A DNA stretch of 49,085 nt from Vulcanimicrobiota bacterium (GTDB lineage: Bacteria > Vulcanimicrobiota > Xenobia > Xenobiales > JADMJV01). The stretch is from NCBI GenBank assembly GCA_017307785.1, contig JAFKGI010000054.1, positions 1 to 49,085 on the forward strand. Direction: 5' to 3'. Made by a program: the position numbers and the translations under genes. Under the pieces are notes generated by a model. That model was not told the DNA's origin. It saw only the letters and a program-made list of their open reading frames with translations, and made no database searches. Below, in pieces: positions 34,028-42,863 of this stretch. Position 1 is the stretch's first letter; every line of letters begins with the position of its first letter.

Positions 34028-35230
34028 GTGAAAACCTGGTTACCCCTTCTACTCTGGCTGCCCCTCACTTGCTGCCAGGCCCTGACTCTGGGCGACGCCC
34101 TGCAGCAGGCCGAAGCCCACAACGGCGAGCTGGCGGCCGCTCGCGCCCGCGAGCAGCAAGCCGCCGCTCAGGCCAAAGGCGCCGGCGCCCTGCCCACCGC
34201 TCAGTTCGGAGTCGGCGGTTTGGGCGGCAACGGCCCTGGCCTGACCAACAGCAACTACTCCAATCTTTTCCGTGATGACTATTACGTCTTTTTGAACCAG
34301 TCCACCGGCCCTTTCGGTTCTATCGGCAGCAAACGCCGCAGCGCCGAATTCCGCCATCAGGCGGCTCAACAGGCGGTCTTGACCCAGCAACTGACGCTGG
34401 AACAGTCCGTCAAGGATGAGTTCTATCGCCTGCTGGCCGCCCAACAACGCCTGGAGGTCAACCAGCGCAATCTGGAGCTGGCCGAAGAAGTCTTGCGTAT
34501 CGCCAAGACTCGTCACAAGGTGGGACAAGTTCCCCGCCTGGACTTGATGAGCGCCGAAGTCGAGCGCAATCGGGCTCAGCAGGAGCTGGTCACGGCCGCC
34601 TCCGAGTTGCGTCAGAGCAAGGCCCGCCTGGCTCCTCTGCTGGGGGACAGCCCTCAGGATCTGCAGGCCGAAGGCGACCTGACCCCCAGCACGCCGCAAC
34701 TCATTCACAAGGACCTGCAGGCTCATCCCCGTCTGGCCGCCGCTCAGGCGGAACTGCAGCAGGCCCGTCAGGAAACGTTGCTGGCGGCGCAACAGGGCAA
34801 TCCCTCGGCCAACCTCAACCTGGTGCACGACCTGGTCATCCCCAACTACGTGCTCCAGGTCACCCTCTCGGTGCCGCTGGACTGGGGCGAACTGGGCTAC
34901 GAGTACGCCGCCCGTCAGGCCGCCGAGAAGGAGGCCGAAGCCAAACTGGGACAACTGCAAAAACAGTTGGAAAGCGAGCTGGAAGTGGCCCGCGGCACCT
35001 ACGAAAGCGCTCTCGAGAATCAGAGCAGCTATCGCGAGAAAGTGCTGGACCCGGCCGAAGAAATGGCTCGCGTCACGGAAAAAGGCTATCGCAAGGGCGC
35101 TTTGCCCTACTCGCAGCTGCTCATCGCTCAGCGCCTGGTTTCGGACCTGCGACGTCAGTTTATCGACAAACAGTTGGAAGTGCAGCTGGCCCTGGACGCA
35201 CTCCAGGCCGCTCTGGGGCAACATCTATGA
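34028..35230 (+). CDS. Outer-membrane factor of RND efflux system (CzcC/CusC-like)
   Basis: 400 residues, TolC-like with two coiled-coil hairpins full of Gln/Ala/Glu heptads (about 20-60, 125-220 and 300-390). Signal peptide to about residue 18. Forms the trimeric outer-membrane channel of the metal exporter encoded on the opposite strand. GTG start with TAATCT 6 nt upstream, so leaderless. The end overlaps the adaptor gene by 4 bp (ATGA). It is shorter than many TolC proteins, in line with CzcC/CusC-type channels. Confidence 0.9.
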   Translation: MKTWLPLLLWLPLTCCQALTLGDALQQAEAHNGELAAARAREQQAAAQAKGAGALPTAQFGVGGLGGNGPGLTNSNYSNLFRDDYYVFLNQSTGPFGSIGSKRRSAEFRHQAAQQAVLTQQLTLEQSVKDEFYRLLAAQQRLEVNQRNLELAEEVLRIAKTRHKVGQVPRLDLMSAEVERNRAQQELVTAASELRQSKARLAPLLGDSPQDLQAEGDLTPSTPQLIHKDLQAHPRLAAAQAELQQARQETLLAAQQGNPSANLNLVHDLVIPNYVLQVTLSVPLDWGELGYEYAARQAAEKEAEAKLGQLQKQLESELEVARGTYESALENQSSYREKVLDPAEEMARVTEKGYRKGALPYSQLLIAQRLVSDLRRQFIDKQLEVQLALDALQAALGQHL

Positions 35231-36588
35231 AAAAGGCTACCCTGCTCGCTTTGCTGGTCTGTGGGTGTTCCACCCCGCCCCCGCCCGATAAGGCCACTCC
35301 CACGCCCGAAAGTCAGGCCGTGGTGGTGGCCCCCGCCAGCCGTCAGGAACTGGACGGAAACCTGCGCTTGACCGGTCAGGTCAAAGCCACCGAGTCCGGC
35401 TCGGTCATTCTCACCGCTCCACTCGACGGGGTGGCTCTGCGCCCCCTGGTCAAGGTCGGCAGCAGCGTGATCGCCGAGCAGCCGCTGGTGGAAATGAACA
35501 GCGTCTACGGCCTCACCAGCCTGCAGATTCTCGAGCGCCTGGAGAAAGAACAGGACGACGTGGTGGAAGCCCGCGGCCGCCTCTCGGAAGCGCTGACCCA
35601 CGAAACCGAGGCTCAGACTTCGCTGGGCGCGGCCCAGTCCAAGGTGGCCTCTTTGCGCGCCGACCTGCGCCAGGCCGAGGCCGAGCTGCAGTTTGCCAAA
35701 AGCGACGTGAGTCGTAAACGCGAGCTGGTGGAAGACGGCATCACCTCTCGGGTAGAACTGGAAGAAGCCCGCACCCGCCTCTCCAAGGCCGAAGCCGTGG
35801 CCCAGGCGGCCACCCAGGAACTGTCCATCGCGCGGGGCCAGGTGCCGCTTTTCCAGCGCAACATCTCGCAGTATCGCCAGGCCGTCCGGTTAGCCCAGGA
35901 AAGTGTGAACCTCAGCGAATCCAACTACGAGCGCAATCGGGCCGTGCTCTCCCAGGCCCAGCTGGTGGGCACCGATCTGCCCGCTGATTTGACGGCTCTT
36001 CGTTTAGGTGGAAGCAAGCCCTCGGGAGCCGCCGAGGCTTCCAACTTCTTTGTGCGCGCACCCATCTCGGGAGTGGTCACCAAGCTGTCGGTCACCCGCG
36101 GTCAGCGCGTCCAGTCCGGCGCCGAAATCGGCCAGGTGCAGGAGCTCTCGCAGGTTTATGTCGATGCCAACGCTTTTGAAGCGGATGTGGCTTCCCTCAA
36201 GGTCGGCATGCCGCTGCAGGTCACCAGCAATGGTCGCACCTACCGCGGGCGTCTCGACTACATCGGCCGCCAGGTCGACCCTCAGACGCGCACCATTCCG
36301 GTACGCAGCCTCATTCACAACCCCCAGGGCGGCCTGCGTCCGGACACCTTCGTGGAAGTGATCGTCGACCTGCCCGGAGGACCGGGTCTGACCGTTCCCA
36401 AGTCGGCCGTGCTCAGCCTGGGCAGCGAGCAGTTCGTGCTGGTAGAGGGCGGCCCGGGTCGCTACGAGCGCCGCCCCGTGCGCACCGGCGTGGAGTCTGG
36501 AGCTCAGGTGCAGATTACCAAAGGACTGAAAGAGGGCGAGAAAGTCGTCACCCAGGGCGGTCTCTTGCTGGAAGCCCGGGAAAAATAA
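35227..36588 (+). CDS. Periplasmic adaptor lipoprotein of RND efflux system (CzcB/CusB-like)
   Basis: 453 residues. The lipobox LVCGC gives lipidated Cys; a Pro-rich spacer follows. Then lipoyl/barrel-sandwich half (about 55-95), a long coiled-coil hairpin (about 110-225), the second lipoyl half with ISGVVTKLSVTRGQRV, beta-barrel and membrane-proximal domain ending GLKEGEKVVTQGGLLL. It links the RND pump to the outer-membrane channel. No metal-binding His/Met-rich N-terminus is seen. Coupled by ATGA to the channel gene. Confidence 0.93.
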   Translation: MKKATLLALLVCGCSTPPPPDKATPTPESQAVVVAPASRQELDGNLRLTGQVKATESGSVILTAPLDGVALRPLVKVGSSVIAEQPLVEMNSVYGLTSLQILERLEKEQDDVVEARGRLSEALTHETEAQTSLGAAQSKVASLRADLRQAEAELQFAKSDVSRKRELVEDGITSRVELEEARTRLSKAEAVAQAATQELSIARGQVPLFQRNISQYRQAVRLAQESVNLSESNYERNRAVLSQAQLVGTDLPADLTALRLGGSKPSGAAEASNFFVRAPISGVVTKLSVTRGQRVQSGAEIGQVQELSQVYVDANAFEADVASLKVGMPLQVTSNGRTYRGRLDYIGRQVDPQTRTIPVRSLIHNPQGGLRPDTFVEVIVDLPGGPGLTVPKSAVLSLGSEQFVLVEGGPGRYERRPVRTGVESGAQVQITKGLKEGEKVVTQGGLLLEAREK

Positions 36589-36709
36589 AGGGGCGCCGTG
36601 ATGAGAGTGAGTCGCTCACGACGCCCAGACTGACTTTCCTAAAATACTAAGTTCCAGAATCCCTAACGCCGGCCTTCCCCGGCGGCGTCAAGAACGGCAC
36701 AAGAAAACA

Positions 36710-36740
36710 AAAAAGGCTCCGGTTTTAAGGGAGCCTTTTT
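36710..36740. terminator. Bidirectional terminator after efflux operon
   Basis: AAAAAGGCTCC (36710-36720) pairs with GGAGCCTTTTT (36730-36740). It ends the efflux transcript on plus and can also end minus-strand transcription from 36891. Confidence 0.9.
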
Positions 36741-36762
36741 ACACACACACACACACACACAC
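36741..36762. repeat. (AC)11 microsatellite
   Basis: Eleven AC dinucleotides immediately follow the terminator. Such a tract is unusual in this GC-rich setting and is prone to slippage. The rest of the 300-bp gap (36589-36890) holds a hairpin with the arms GGGCGCCGTGA and TCACGACGCCC (one mismatch) near 36591 and no gene. Confidence 0.9.
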
Positions 36763-36890
36763 CGGAGAGGGCCGCTCGTTTCACCGGCGGCGTTCCGTGA
36801 GCTCATTATGTGACAGAATTGGTTTCGGGTTGTTGCCGAAATGTTGACATCTCGTCAGGCGGGACCGTTTTCGAGAGAAGTTTCTTGACC

Positions 36891-38384
36891 TCACAAATTG
36901 GTAAAAGACTCGACCCAGGCGCCGCGGATGTCCTGGGCGATCAAGTGAACCGTGTAACCAGGCGAACGCTGAGCCGCCCACACCACTTTGCCTTCCCCGT
37001 CGCTGCGGCCCAAGAAGCTCCAGCTCGGGTCGCTGCTGCCAGCGCAGTCGAAGTAAATCTGCGAGTTGCGCGCCGGAGTCGGAGCCGCCGCCACCGGCAG
37101 CACCTGGAAAGGAAGCGGCTGCTGGGGGAACAGCTGAGCGCAGCAACTGGTCTGCTGTTCCGCCCAGGTGGTCTTGACCACTCGGCCCAAAACCGTGGTC
37201 TGAGGTAGGGGATGGCCAGCTCCATCGGTGACTCGCACCGTCAGCTGCTCGCCCCATTCACAGGCGAAGCGAATGCCCGGTTGCACGATCACCACGCCCA
37301 GCTGCGCTTCCAGTCGGCGACTGCCGGCCATCAGGTGCAGGCTCAGGGTCATTCGTTGGCAGTGGGCATCCGTCGGAATTGGCGCCAACAGGCCGTTCAG
37401 GCCCTCGCGCATCTGCACCACCCCCCAGGAAACCAGCCGTCGCCCTTCGCTCCAGCACAGGAAGCCGGTGGCCGAAGGACTGCCGTTGAGGGCGATGCGC
37501 AGCACCGCCTGGTCCCCGGGCGCAAAGGGTCCGGGCGGGTCCAGGTCCATTCCCAGCGCCGGCGGCTCGGGTTCGTCCATGATCTCAACTCGCTGGATTG
37601 GCTCCAGTGCCTGGCCAAAGCGAGTCAGCATCACCTGGTCGAAGGCGGCCATCGTCTTGCAGGCGCGGCGACCTTCGCGCCCCTCCTCGGGCAGGTGCAG
37701 CCAGCGATGATAGAGGCTGGTGTCGCCCACCCGTCCGGCCACTTCGAAAATGCCGGCCGTCTTGGAGTTGCACTGAATGCTCAGACGTCCCTGGGCATCG
37801 AAGACCTCGCGCAACTGGGTGCGGGCGTGGGCGGCCGGCACGAACTCGAAGTCATCATAAGCGCCCGCCAACAAGGTCTCGATAGGCAGCCGCTGCAGCT
37901 GCAGTTCGGCCGTCTGTCCGGCCAGCGGTGGGGCCTGGATGCGCAGGTAGGCGCCGTCGTGCAGAAAATCGGCCGTTCCTCGGGCCACTCCCAGGCGCAG
38001 CACATGGGAACTGCCTCCCACTCCCAGGGTCAGGAAAACCGGCCCGCCCTGGCTTTGCGGCATCGGGAAACGAAAGAGAAAGGCGCCCTCGGGGGTCAGG
38101 TCGACCCGCCCGGGATGCCCATTTAGCTCGCAGTTGAGAGCCTGGTGCGGCTGGTGATTGGCCACCCATCCGCAGACGGTGACCTGTTGGCCGGGAACGT
38201 AGGCCTGACGGTCGCACCAGACGGCCCAGCCCACCGGGTCGGCCGCGACCGCCGCGTTCTGGACCTGTTCACGCCATTGATCGCCTAAAATCTCCAGATT
38301 CACCCTTATGTTGGTGGACTGGAGGCTAAGCCGCTGCGGAGTTTCCGGCGGCTCTCCTGGACCCCGCTCGGAAAACATCTCCAC
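36891..38384 (-). CDS. Large soluble protein, possible macroglobulin-type MG domains
   Basis: 497 residues, no signal peptide or membrane helix. Three segments look like MG-type beta-sandwich starts with the D-R-x-x-Y-x-P-G-x-x-V pattern: CDRQAYVPGQQVTVCGWVAN, DPPGPFAPGDQAVLRIALNG and WGEQLTVRVTDGAGHPLPQT. This resembles isolated pieces of alpha-2-macroglobulin-like proteins, but no thioester motif is seen. The protein contains many Cys and Trp. The function is unknown. GTG at 38384, with an ATG at 38378 in frame; which is used is uncertain. Downstream is a 300-bp intergenic region. Confidence 0.62.
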   Translation of the reverse strand: MEMFSERGPGEPPETPQRLSLQSTNIRVNLEILGDQWREQVQNAAVAADPVGWAVWCDRQAYVPGQQVTVCGWVANHQPHQALNCELNGHPGRVDLTPEGAFLFRFPMPQSQGGPVFLTLGVGGSSHVLRLGVARGTADFLHDGAYLRIQAPPLAGQTAELQLQRLPIETLLAGAYDDFEFVPAAHARTQLREVFDAQGRLSIQCNSKTAGIFEVAGRVGDTSLYHRWLHLPEEGREGRRACKTMAAFDQVMLTRFGQALEPIQRVEIMDEPEPPALGMDLDPPGPFAPGDQAVLRIALNGSPSATGFLCWSEGRRLVSWGVVQMREGLNGLLAPIPTDAHCQRMTLSLHLMAGSRRLEAQLGVVIVQPGIRFACEWGEQLTVRVTDGAGHPLPQTTVLGRVVKTTWAEQQTSCCAQLFPQQPLPFQVLPVAAAPTPARNSQIYFDCAGSSDPSWSFLGRSDGEGKVVWAAQRSPGYTVHLIAQDIRGAWVESFTNL

Positions 38385-38414
38385 TGCTTTCGAATCCTGA
38401 TCGGCTAACGCCTT

Positions 38415-38765
38415 CTACAGGCTGTCGACCCAATTGCCAAAGACGGGATAGTGGTAGCTCTCGCCCTGGCCCACCTTGAGCACGGCCACGATGGTGAAGA
38501 CAAAAGCCAGCAGTCCAAAGAGAATCATCAGCGGCACGGCCAGAACCACACCGAAGCCGAAGGTGCCGAAGCTGAAGCCAAAGGCCAGAGCGAAGGCCAC
38601 CACGGTGGCGACGTGCATTCCCACCGCCTGCTTGGCCTGGCTGGCCACGAAGTTGGACTGCTCCCGCTTCCAAAGAAAGATGATCAGCGGCACGACGATG
38701 GGCAGTCCGGCCAGATAGCTCAGATGCGAAATCGCACCCCAGATCTTCTCCTCTTGAGTAGGCAT
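38415..38765 (-). CDS. DUF4870-like small membrane protein
   Basis: 116 residues from the ATG at 38765, which has GGAGGG 9 nt upstream; a longer frame from 38798 is not supported by an RBS. The start MPTQEEKIWGAISHLSYLAG, the charged WKREQSNFVASQAKQA motif after TM1 and the three helices fit the DUF4870 family. Function of the family is unknown. It precedes the macroglobulin-like gene by 30 bp and may be co-transcribed. Confidence 0.88.
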   Translation of the reverse strand: MPTQEEKIWGAISHLSYLAGLPIVVPLIIFLWKREQSNFVASQAKQAVGMHVATVVAFALAFGFSFGTFGFGVVLAVPLMILFGLLAFVFTIVAVLKVGQGESYHYPVFGNWVDSL

Positions 38766-38829
38766 AAAGTGAACCCTCCCTCTTCTGACTGGGGACAATA
38801 AGCGTCAAAGTCCTTCGCCGGTTCCAGCC

Positions 38830-39597
38830 TTACGGCCGCGGTTTGGCCGGGATCACTTCGGGGATGGGATTGGCCAGCAGGTTGTAGCGGCGGAAAGCCT
38901 GCGGCGACCAGACCGGCACGGTGGCCTGTGGTTCGGGATCGCCATTGGCGTCGACGCGAGCGATCTGCTGATTGCTGGGCACAACCTTGTTCACGCCGTC
39001 GATCAACGTCGACAGGCACGAATTGGTGACCGGATGATACATGTTGCCCGAGTGGTCTTGTACCGCCGCCTGCAGACGCTCGTTGAGCAAAGCCACCTGC
39101 TGCTCGTGGTTCAGCTTGAGCTTGTAAACCTTGAGCGGATTGCGATCATGCACGGTGGCTTTCTCGATGGCATCGGTCCAGGTGCCCAACTGATAGAGAA
39201 TCGGCTGGGGTTCTTCACTGCCGATGGGGTCGTAGTCCTGACCCTGCTTGAAATGCACCTCGACCGAGACGGCCAGAGCCGAATCCTGGTTGCCCTGGCT
39301 ATCGCGTACCGGCGAATCGGGGGCGAAGGCGAACTTGAGCAGCGCGTGCCCCGGCAACTGGCCGGGTTTCTCGGTGAAAGGCTTGACGCACAAAAAGACG
39401 TCGGTCACTTTCTCCGGGTTGATGTAGGCGTCCCGAAACACGCCCTTCTCGATGGTGCTGCCGTCGGGATTGTTCTCGATATCCCAGCGCACGCCGTCGA
39501 GGTGGACCAGGCCGTCCTGGGTCTTGCCCAGGTCGGTGGCGGCCTTCTGAAGGGCCGACCAGGGTGGGGTCTGTTGATTCTTGACGCTGATCTGCAT
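38830..39597 (-). CDS. Soluble protein with DUF4105-like C-terminal segment, unknown
   Basis: 255 residues without a signal peptide. The C-terminal segment MYHPVTNSCLSTLIDGVN resembles the NC-x-x-x-L motif region of DUF4105/Lnb-like domains, but the match is weak. The rest is beta-rich and acidic. TAGAGT lies 6 nt before the ATG (leaderless pattern). It lies between the DUF4870-like gene and a 484-residue unknown protein, all on the minus strand. Confidence 0.68.
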   Translation of the reverse strand: MQISVKNQQTPPWSALQKAATDLGKTQDGLVHLDGVRWDIENNPDGSTIEKGVFRDAYINPEKVTDVFLCVKPFTEKPGQLPGHALLKFAFAPDSPVRDSQGNQDSALAVSVEVHFKQGQDYDPIGSEEPQPILYQLGTWTDAIEKATVHDRNPLKVYKLKLNHEQQVALLNERLQAAVQDHSGNMYHPVTNSCLSTLIDGVNKVVPSNQQIARVDANGDPEPQATVPVWSPQAFRRYNLLANPIPEVIPAKPRP

Positions 39598-39603
39598 GAG
39601 CCG

Positions 39604-39609
39604 ACTCTA
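39604..39609 (-). promoter_or_regulatory. -10 box TAGAGT of gene 38830-39597
   Basis: TAGAGT is followed by CGGCTC (6 nt) and the ATG; the same arrangement with TAGAGT and six nt is seen at the host-attachment-like gene (19910-19915). No good -35. Confidence 0.5.
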
Positions 39610-39643
39610 ACCTCAACCGAGCTCCCAAGAGTTTGCGAGGTTG

Positions 39644-41098
39644 TTACCTGTCGGCGGCCTCCAGCCGGCGCTTCAATTCCGCCTGCAGATCCTGGGTCTG
39701 ACGCTGAAACCAGCTGTCGGGGGCGCAATGCCGCACAAAGCCAAGGCAAGTATAGAGCAGCGAGCCCCCGAACAAGCCGACCGCGCCCAGCATCTTCAGG
39801 TCTTCCGGCTGAATCCCGTCCAGGCAGACGGTGATGGCCGCCGTCAGACTGGTCGCTCCCAGCGTTTTCCAGAAAGAAAGCCCACCGCGCGCCTGCGGCG
39901 GTTCATTCACGGCTTGCTGCAAAGCCGCCCGCACCCGCTCACGCATCTCCTCCACCCAGGCCTCCAGCCGCTCGTCCTCGATCAAGGTCAGACCCCCCAG
40001 ATCGCAGTTCAGCCCCTCGGCCCCGGCGATGACCAGCGCCCCGGGAATCCCCAACCGGCCCCGCAGGACCTTCAGGGTGGCCCCGTGCTGAATCGGCAGA
40101 ATGCGATCTTCGCCCGTTTTTTCTTCCAGCATCAGAATGAAGTCTCCGCTGTTGGTCACAAAGGTCACCTGGCTTGAGCCCTTTTCGCCAAATCCGGAAT
40201 TGCCCAGCCCCTTGGAGGCGGAATAAACGATTTTCTGGGCCGGGTGCCCCGGAGGATCGTAATAGCGCCCCGCGCAATGGGCCCCGTCGAATAACCCCGG
40301 ACTGCGCAGCCAATCATAGGCTCTCTCGGCGTTCAGCCAGTGGGCGAAATAGGTCACGTCCTCGCCGTGGGCGGGCTTGAATAAGACCTGAGAAGTCGAT
40401 TCCCCCTGATAGCAATCGATCAGCAGGGGAGTCACCGCCGCCGTCTGTTCCGTAGCCGCGTAGAGCGGACAATGGGGAGTCTGCTGCACCCAGTGCAGCG
40501 AGCGCACGTCGGTGGTCGATTTCAGCAACATTCCCTGGACCACGTAATGCAGCCCAATCGGGCAAAACTGAAAAAGATATCCCAGCAATTCCTTGAGGTC
40601 GGAAATCTTGGAGCGGCCGCGCACATAGAGCGCCAGACAGGCCCCCCGCGCCGGACGCAGCGGACGAATGCCGGGCAGTCCCTCAAAGGGCGCAAACTCA
40701 GCCACCTCCGGCTGCGCGTCCCGGTCACTCCAGCCGCATAGCAGCAACCCCTGCGGTTCCTGATGCAAAGCGCCCGCCAGCGCCCGCCCCAACAGCCCGG
40801 CCGGCGTACGCGCCAGCAAATTCTCGCCCGCCAGGGTCAGAAACTCGCGCGGCCTCAAAGCCCCTCCCGGCTGATGGGCCACAATCCACAACTCCGCCCC
40901 CTTGTGAATCAAATAAATCGACTGAGAATCGGCCGCACAGAACGCCTGAATGCAGCTCACAATCCACTGTAGCGGATGCCCCCCGGCACTCGCCCCCATC
41001 TTCTTCCAGGCCTCTGCCAGCGAAAGCGAAAAACTCCCCCGCGAATCCAGCAACCCCTCGCCGAACTCGCCCTCAATCAGCTCATCCAGCTCACTCAC
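39644..41098 (-). CDS. Unknown protein with two C-terminal membrane helices
   Basis: 484 residues. The N-terminal about 400 residues are soluble and mixed alpha/beta with many Cys (GLLLCGWSDRD, FCPIGLHYVV); the C-terminus has two hydrophobic segments (about 415-432 and 437-458) and ends with a basic helix (QAELKRRLEAADR). Might be a tail-anchored signalling protein. Start GTG at 41098; no Shine-Dalgarno, because a GC-rich repeat array lies immediately upstream. No domain recognised. Confidence 0.68.
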   Translation of the reverse strand: MSELDELIEGEFGEGLLDSRGSFSLSLAEAWKKMGASAGGHPLQWIVSCIQAFCAADSQSIYLIHKGAELWIVAHQPGGALRPREFLTLAGENLLARTPAGLLGRALAGALHQEPQGLLLCGWSDRDAQPEVAEFAPFEGLPGIRPLRPARGACLALYVRGRSKISDLKELLGYLFQFCPIGLHYVVQGMLLKSTTDVRSLHWVQQTPHCPLYAATEQTAAVTPLLIDCYQGESTSQVLFKPAHGEDVTYFAHWLNAERAYDWLRSPGLFDGAHCAGRYYDPPGHPAQKIVYSASKGLGNSGFGEKGSSQVTFVTNSGDFILMLEEKTGEDRILPIQHGATLKVLRGRLGIPGALVIAGAEGLNCDLGGLTLIEDERLEAWVEEMRERVRAALQQAVNEPPQARGGLSFWKTLGATSLTAAITVCLDGIQPEDLKMLGAVGLFGGSLLYTCLGFVRHCAPDSWFQRQTQDLQAELKRRLEAADR

Positions 41099-41124
41099 AG
41101 CCCGCCCTCACCACCCGCCCGCCC

Positions 41125-41250
41125 CCAGCCGAGGCAAAACACCCTCCCCAACCGGGCACCAGCCCCCTGCCCGTCCCCAGCCGAGGCAAAACCCCCGCCC
41201 CAGCCGGGCACCCAGCCACTGCCCGCCCCCAGCCGAGGCAAACCCCTCAG
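41125..41250. repeat. 52-bp tandem repeat, about 2.4 copies
   Basis: Units start at 41125, 41177 and 41229. The consensus begins CCAGCCGAGGCAAAACCCCC and continues GCCCCAGCCGGGCACC. The same family occurs at 43855-44050, 2.7 kb away. The function is unknown; it fills the gap between two minus-strand genes. Confidence 0.85.
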
Positions 41251-41259
41251 CCGAAGCAC

Positions 41260-42708
41260 TCAGGGCTTCCAGACCGCCCGATAACACACCCCGGCGGCCC
41301 GAGCCACCTCGGGATCGGCCGAGCCCATCAGCATCTTGACCGCCAGCGGCTCCTCCGCGACCGTCCCCGCCTGAATCAGCTCCAAACAGGCCAGCGTCGC
41401 TTCCTTCTGGGCCAGACTGCGACAGCGCCAGCAACGCCACGGATAATGCCCGACCTTCAAGTCGCCCAACAACTCGTCCCAAACCGGATCGGCCTGACCG
41501 GCCATGCGCCGCAGAATCGCCGACTCGCCACTATCCACCATCTCGGACGGCAAGGTCGGCTTGAGCTTCAGTCGCCGAAGCACGCCAATGGTCAGACCAT
41601 CGCAGTTCTTGAGATCCTGACGCCCGGCCCACTGCACCAGGCCCGCGCTCGTATCCCCCAAACAGGCCAGCGCATAAGCCGCCGCCCGCTGCACCACCGG
41701 CGAGTCGTGGTTCAAGTAACCCGCCAACTCTTTCAGCACCAGCGGATCCTTGGAACCACTGGCGCCCACCGCCGCCAGCAATCCGCTATGATCGGCATCG
41801 GCTTTCCCCGCAAAGCGTTTCAAGCAATCCCCGACCACGGCTGACTCTACCCCGGTGCGGGCCAGCGCGCTGCAGACCAGGGCATCGTCCTCAAAACCAG
41901 GGTCACGCGCCAGCCTACCAGCCAGAACCAGCAGGCCGGAACGACCATCCGGACCATGGTCGGCCAGCCCGTAAACCATGTTGGGCACGAAATTCAGGTC
42001 CACGTCGTTCAGCGAGGTCTCCTGAACCAGCCGTCCCGCCAACTCCCGCTCGGCCGCCGACCAGGGACCCACCAGGGCTCGCCAGCGCAAGTTCAAGTGG
42101 CTCAGCTTGCGCTCCTCAAACAGCCCACTCGCCTGGGCCAGGGTCGGACCCAACGGAGCCGCCTCCAAGGCCCGGGCATCCAGCCAGCGGTCCAGCTTTA
42201 CATAGGTGCCGTAATCTTCTTCGTCGATTTTGGGCTGCACCAGATAGGCCGCCAGCAGCGAAAGCGTCCTGGCCTCATCCGTATCCGAGCTTTCCAGCAA
42301 CAGGCGAATCCCGGCCGTGCGCAAGCGCGGCTGCCCGCTCTGACAGACTTCGACCACCCGTTGCCATGCGGTCGGGCGCATCTCCGGGTGACTGCGCGCG
42401 TAGCCCGCCAGCCACATCAGGGCATTGATCTTGACCTGCTCGCGAGGATTTTCCAGCAGGCCCACGATCCGGTCGACCGTTGCCTTCTTCAAAGGTCTCT
42501 CGCCCCAGGGCGAAATTCCCGCCCAGGTGTACTGCACCACGTCCGAGGAGGAATGGGTCAGAAGCGGCCAGGCGCTGGTCAGATCTTTCTCCGGATTTTT
42601 CGAGACGTCCAGATAGCGCATTGCGCAACGCGCATAATCTCCCGGTCGAAACCGGTCCTTCTCGCGCACCGCAGCCTGCGCCAGAGCGGCGATACAGGTC
42701 GAAATCAT
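41260..42708 (-). CDS. HEAT-repeat protein
   Basis: 482 residues composed of helical repeats of the HEAT/armadillo type, for example LLENPREQVKINALMWLAGYA, LNHDSPVVQRAAAYALACLGD and MGSADPEVARAAGVCYRAV. HEAT proteins are scaffolds for protein binding. There is no signal peptide in this frame. The start overlaps the stop of a 52-residue signal-peptide ORF by 4 bp (ATGA), and that small ORF ends with what looks like a further HEAT repeat, which suggests that the two belonged to one gene (see findings). Confidence 0.88.
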   Translation of the reverse strand: MISTCIAALAQAAVREKDRFRPGDYARCAMRYLDVSKNPEKDLTSAWPLLTHSSSDVVQYTWAGISPWGERPLKKATVDRIVGLLENPREQVKINALMWLAGYARSHPEMRPTAWQRVVEVCQSGQPRLRTAGIRLLLESSDTDEARTLSLLAAYLVQPKIDEEDYGTYVKLDRWLDARALEAAPLGPTLAQASGLFEERKLSHLNLRWRALVGPWSAAERELAGRLVQETSLNDVDLNFVPNMVYGLADHGPDGRSGLLVLAGRLARDPGFEDDALVCSALARTGVESAVVGDCLKRFAGKADADHSGLLAAVGASGSKDPLVLKELAGYLNHDSPVVQRAAAYALACLGDTSAGLVQWAGRQDLKNCDGLTIGVLRRLKLKPTLPSEMVDSGESAILRRMAGQADPVWDELLGDLKVGHYPWRCWRCRSLAQKEATLACLELIQAGTVAEEPLAVKMLMGSADPEVARAAGVCYRAVWKP

Positions 42709-42863
42709 GGGACCCGATAATTGCTCGGATCCTGCTCCTCAAACACCGAGTTGGCTCGCAGACGCTTTTCCAGGTCCGGATTGCGCAGGTCTTTCAGGGC
42801 TTTCTGGGTCGGATCGGCCCAGGTCATTCCAGTCAGTAATAATAAAGCGACCAGTTTACGCAT
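42705..42863 (-). CDS. Small ORF: signal peptide plus partial HEAT repeat
   Basis: 52 residues. MRKLVALLLLTGMTWA is a clean signal peptide; the short mature part ALKDLRNPDLEKRLRANSV is a HEAT-like helix pair start. The GGAGG Shine-Dalgarno lies 7 nt before the ATG. It ends TGA overlapping the ATG of the HEAT gene. Either it is the N-terminus of a frameshifted secreted HEAT protein or a separate small coupled gene. Confidence 0.7.
   Translation of the reverse strand: MRKLVALLLLTGMTWADPTQKALKDLRNPDLEKRLRANSVFEEQDPSNYRVP

Noticed and set aside
41108..41482. Minus-strand ORF of 124 codons
   Set aside because: Gly/Arg-rich product of the GC-rich repeats and shadow of the HEAT gene.
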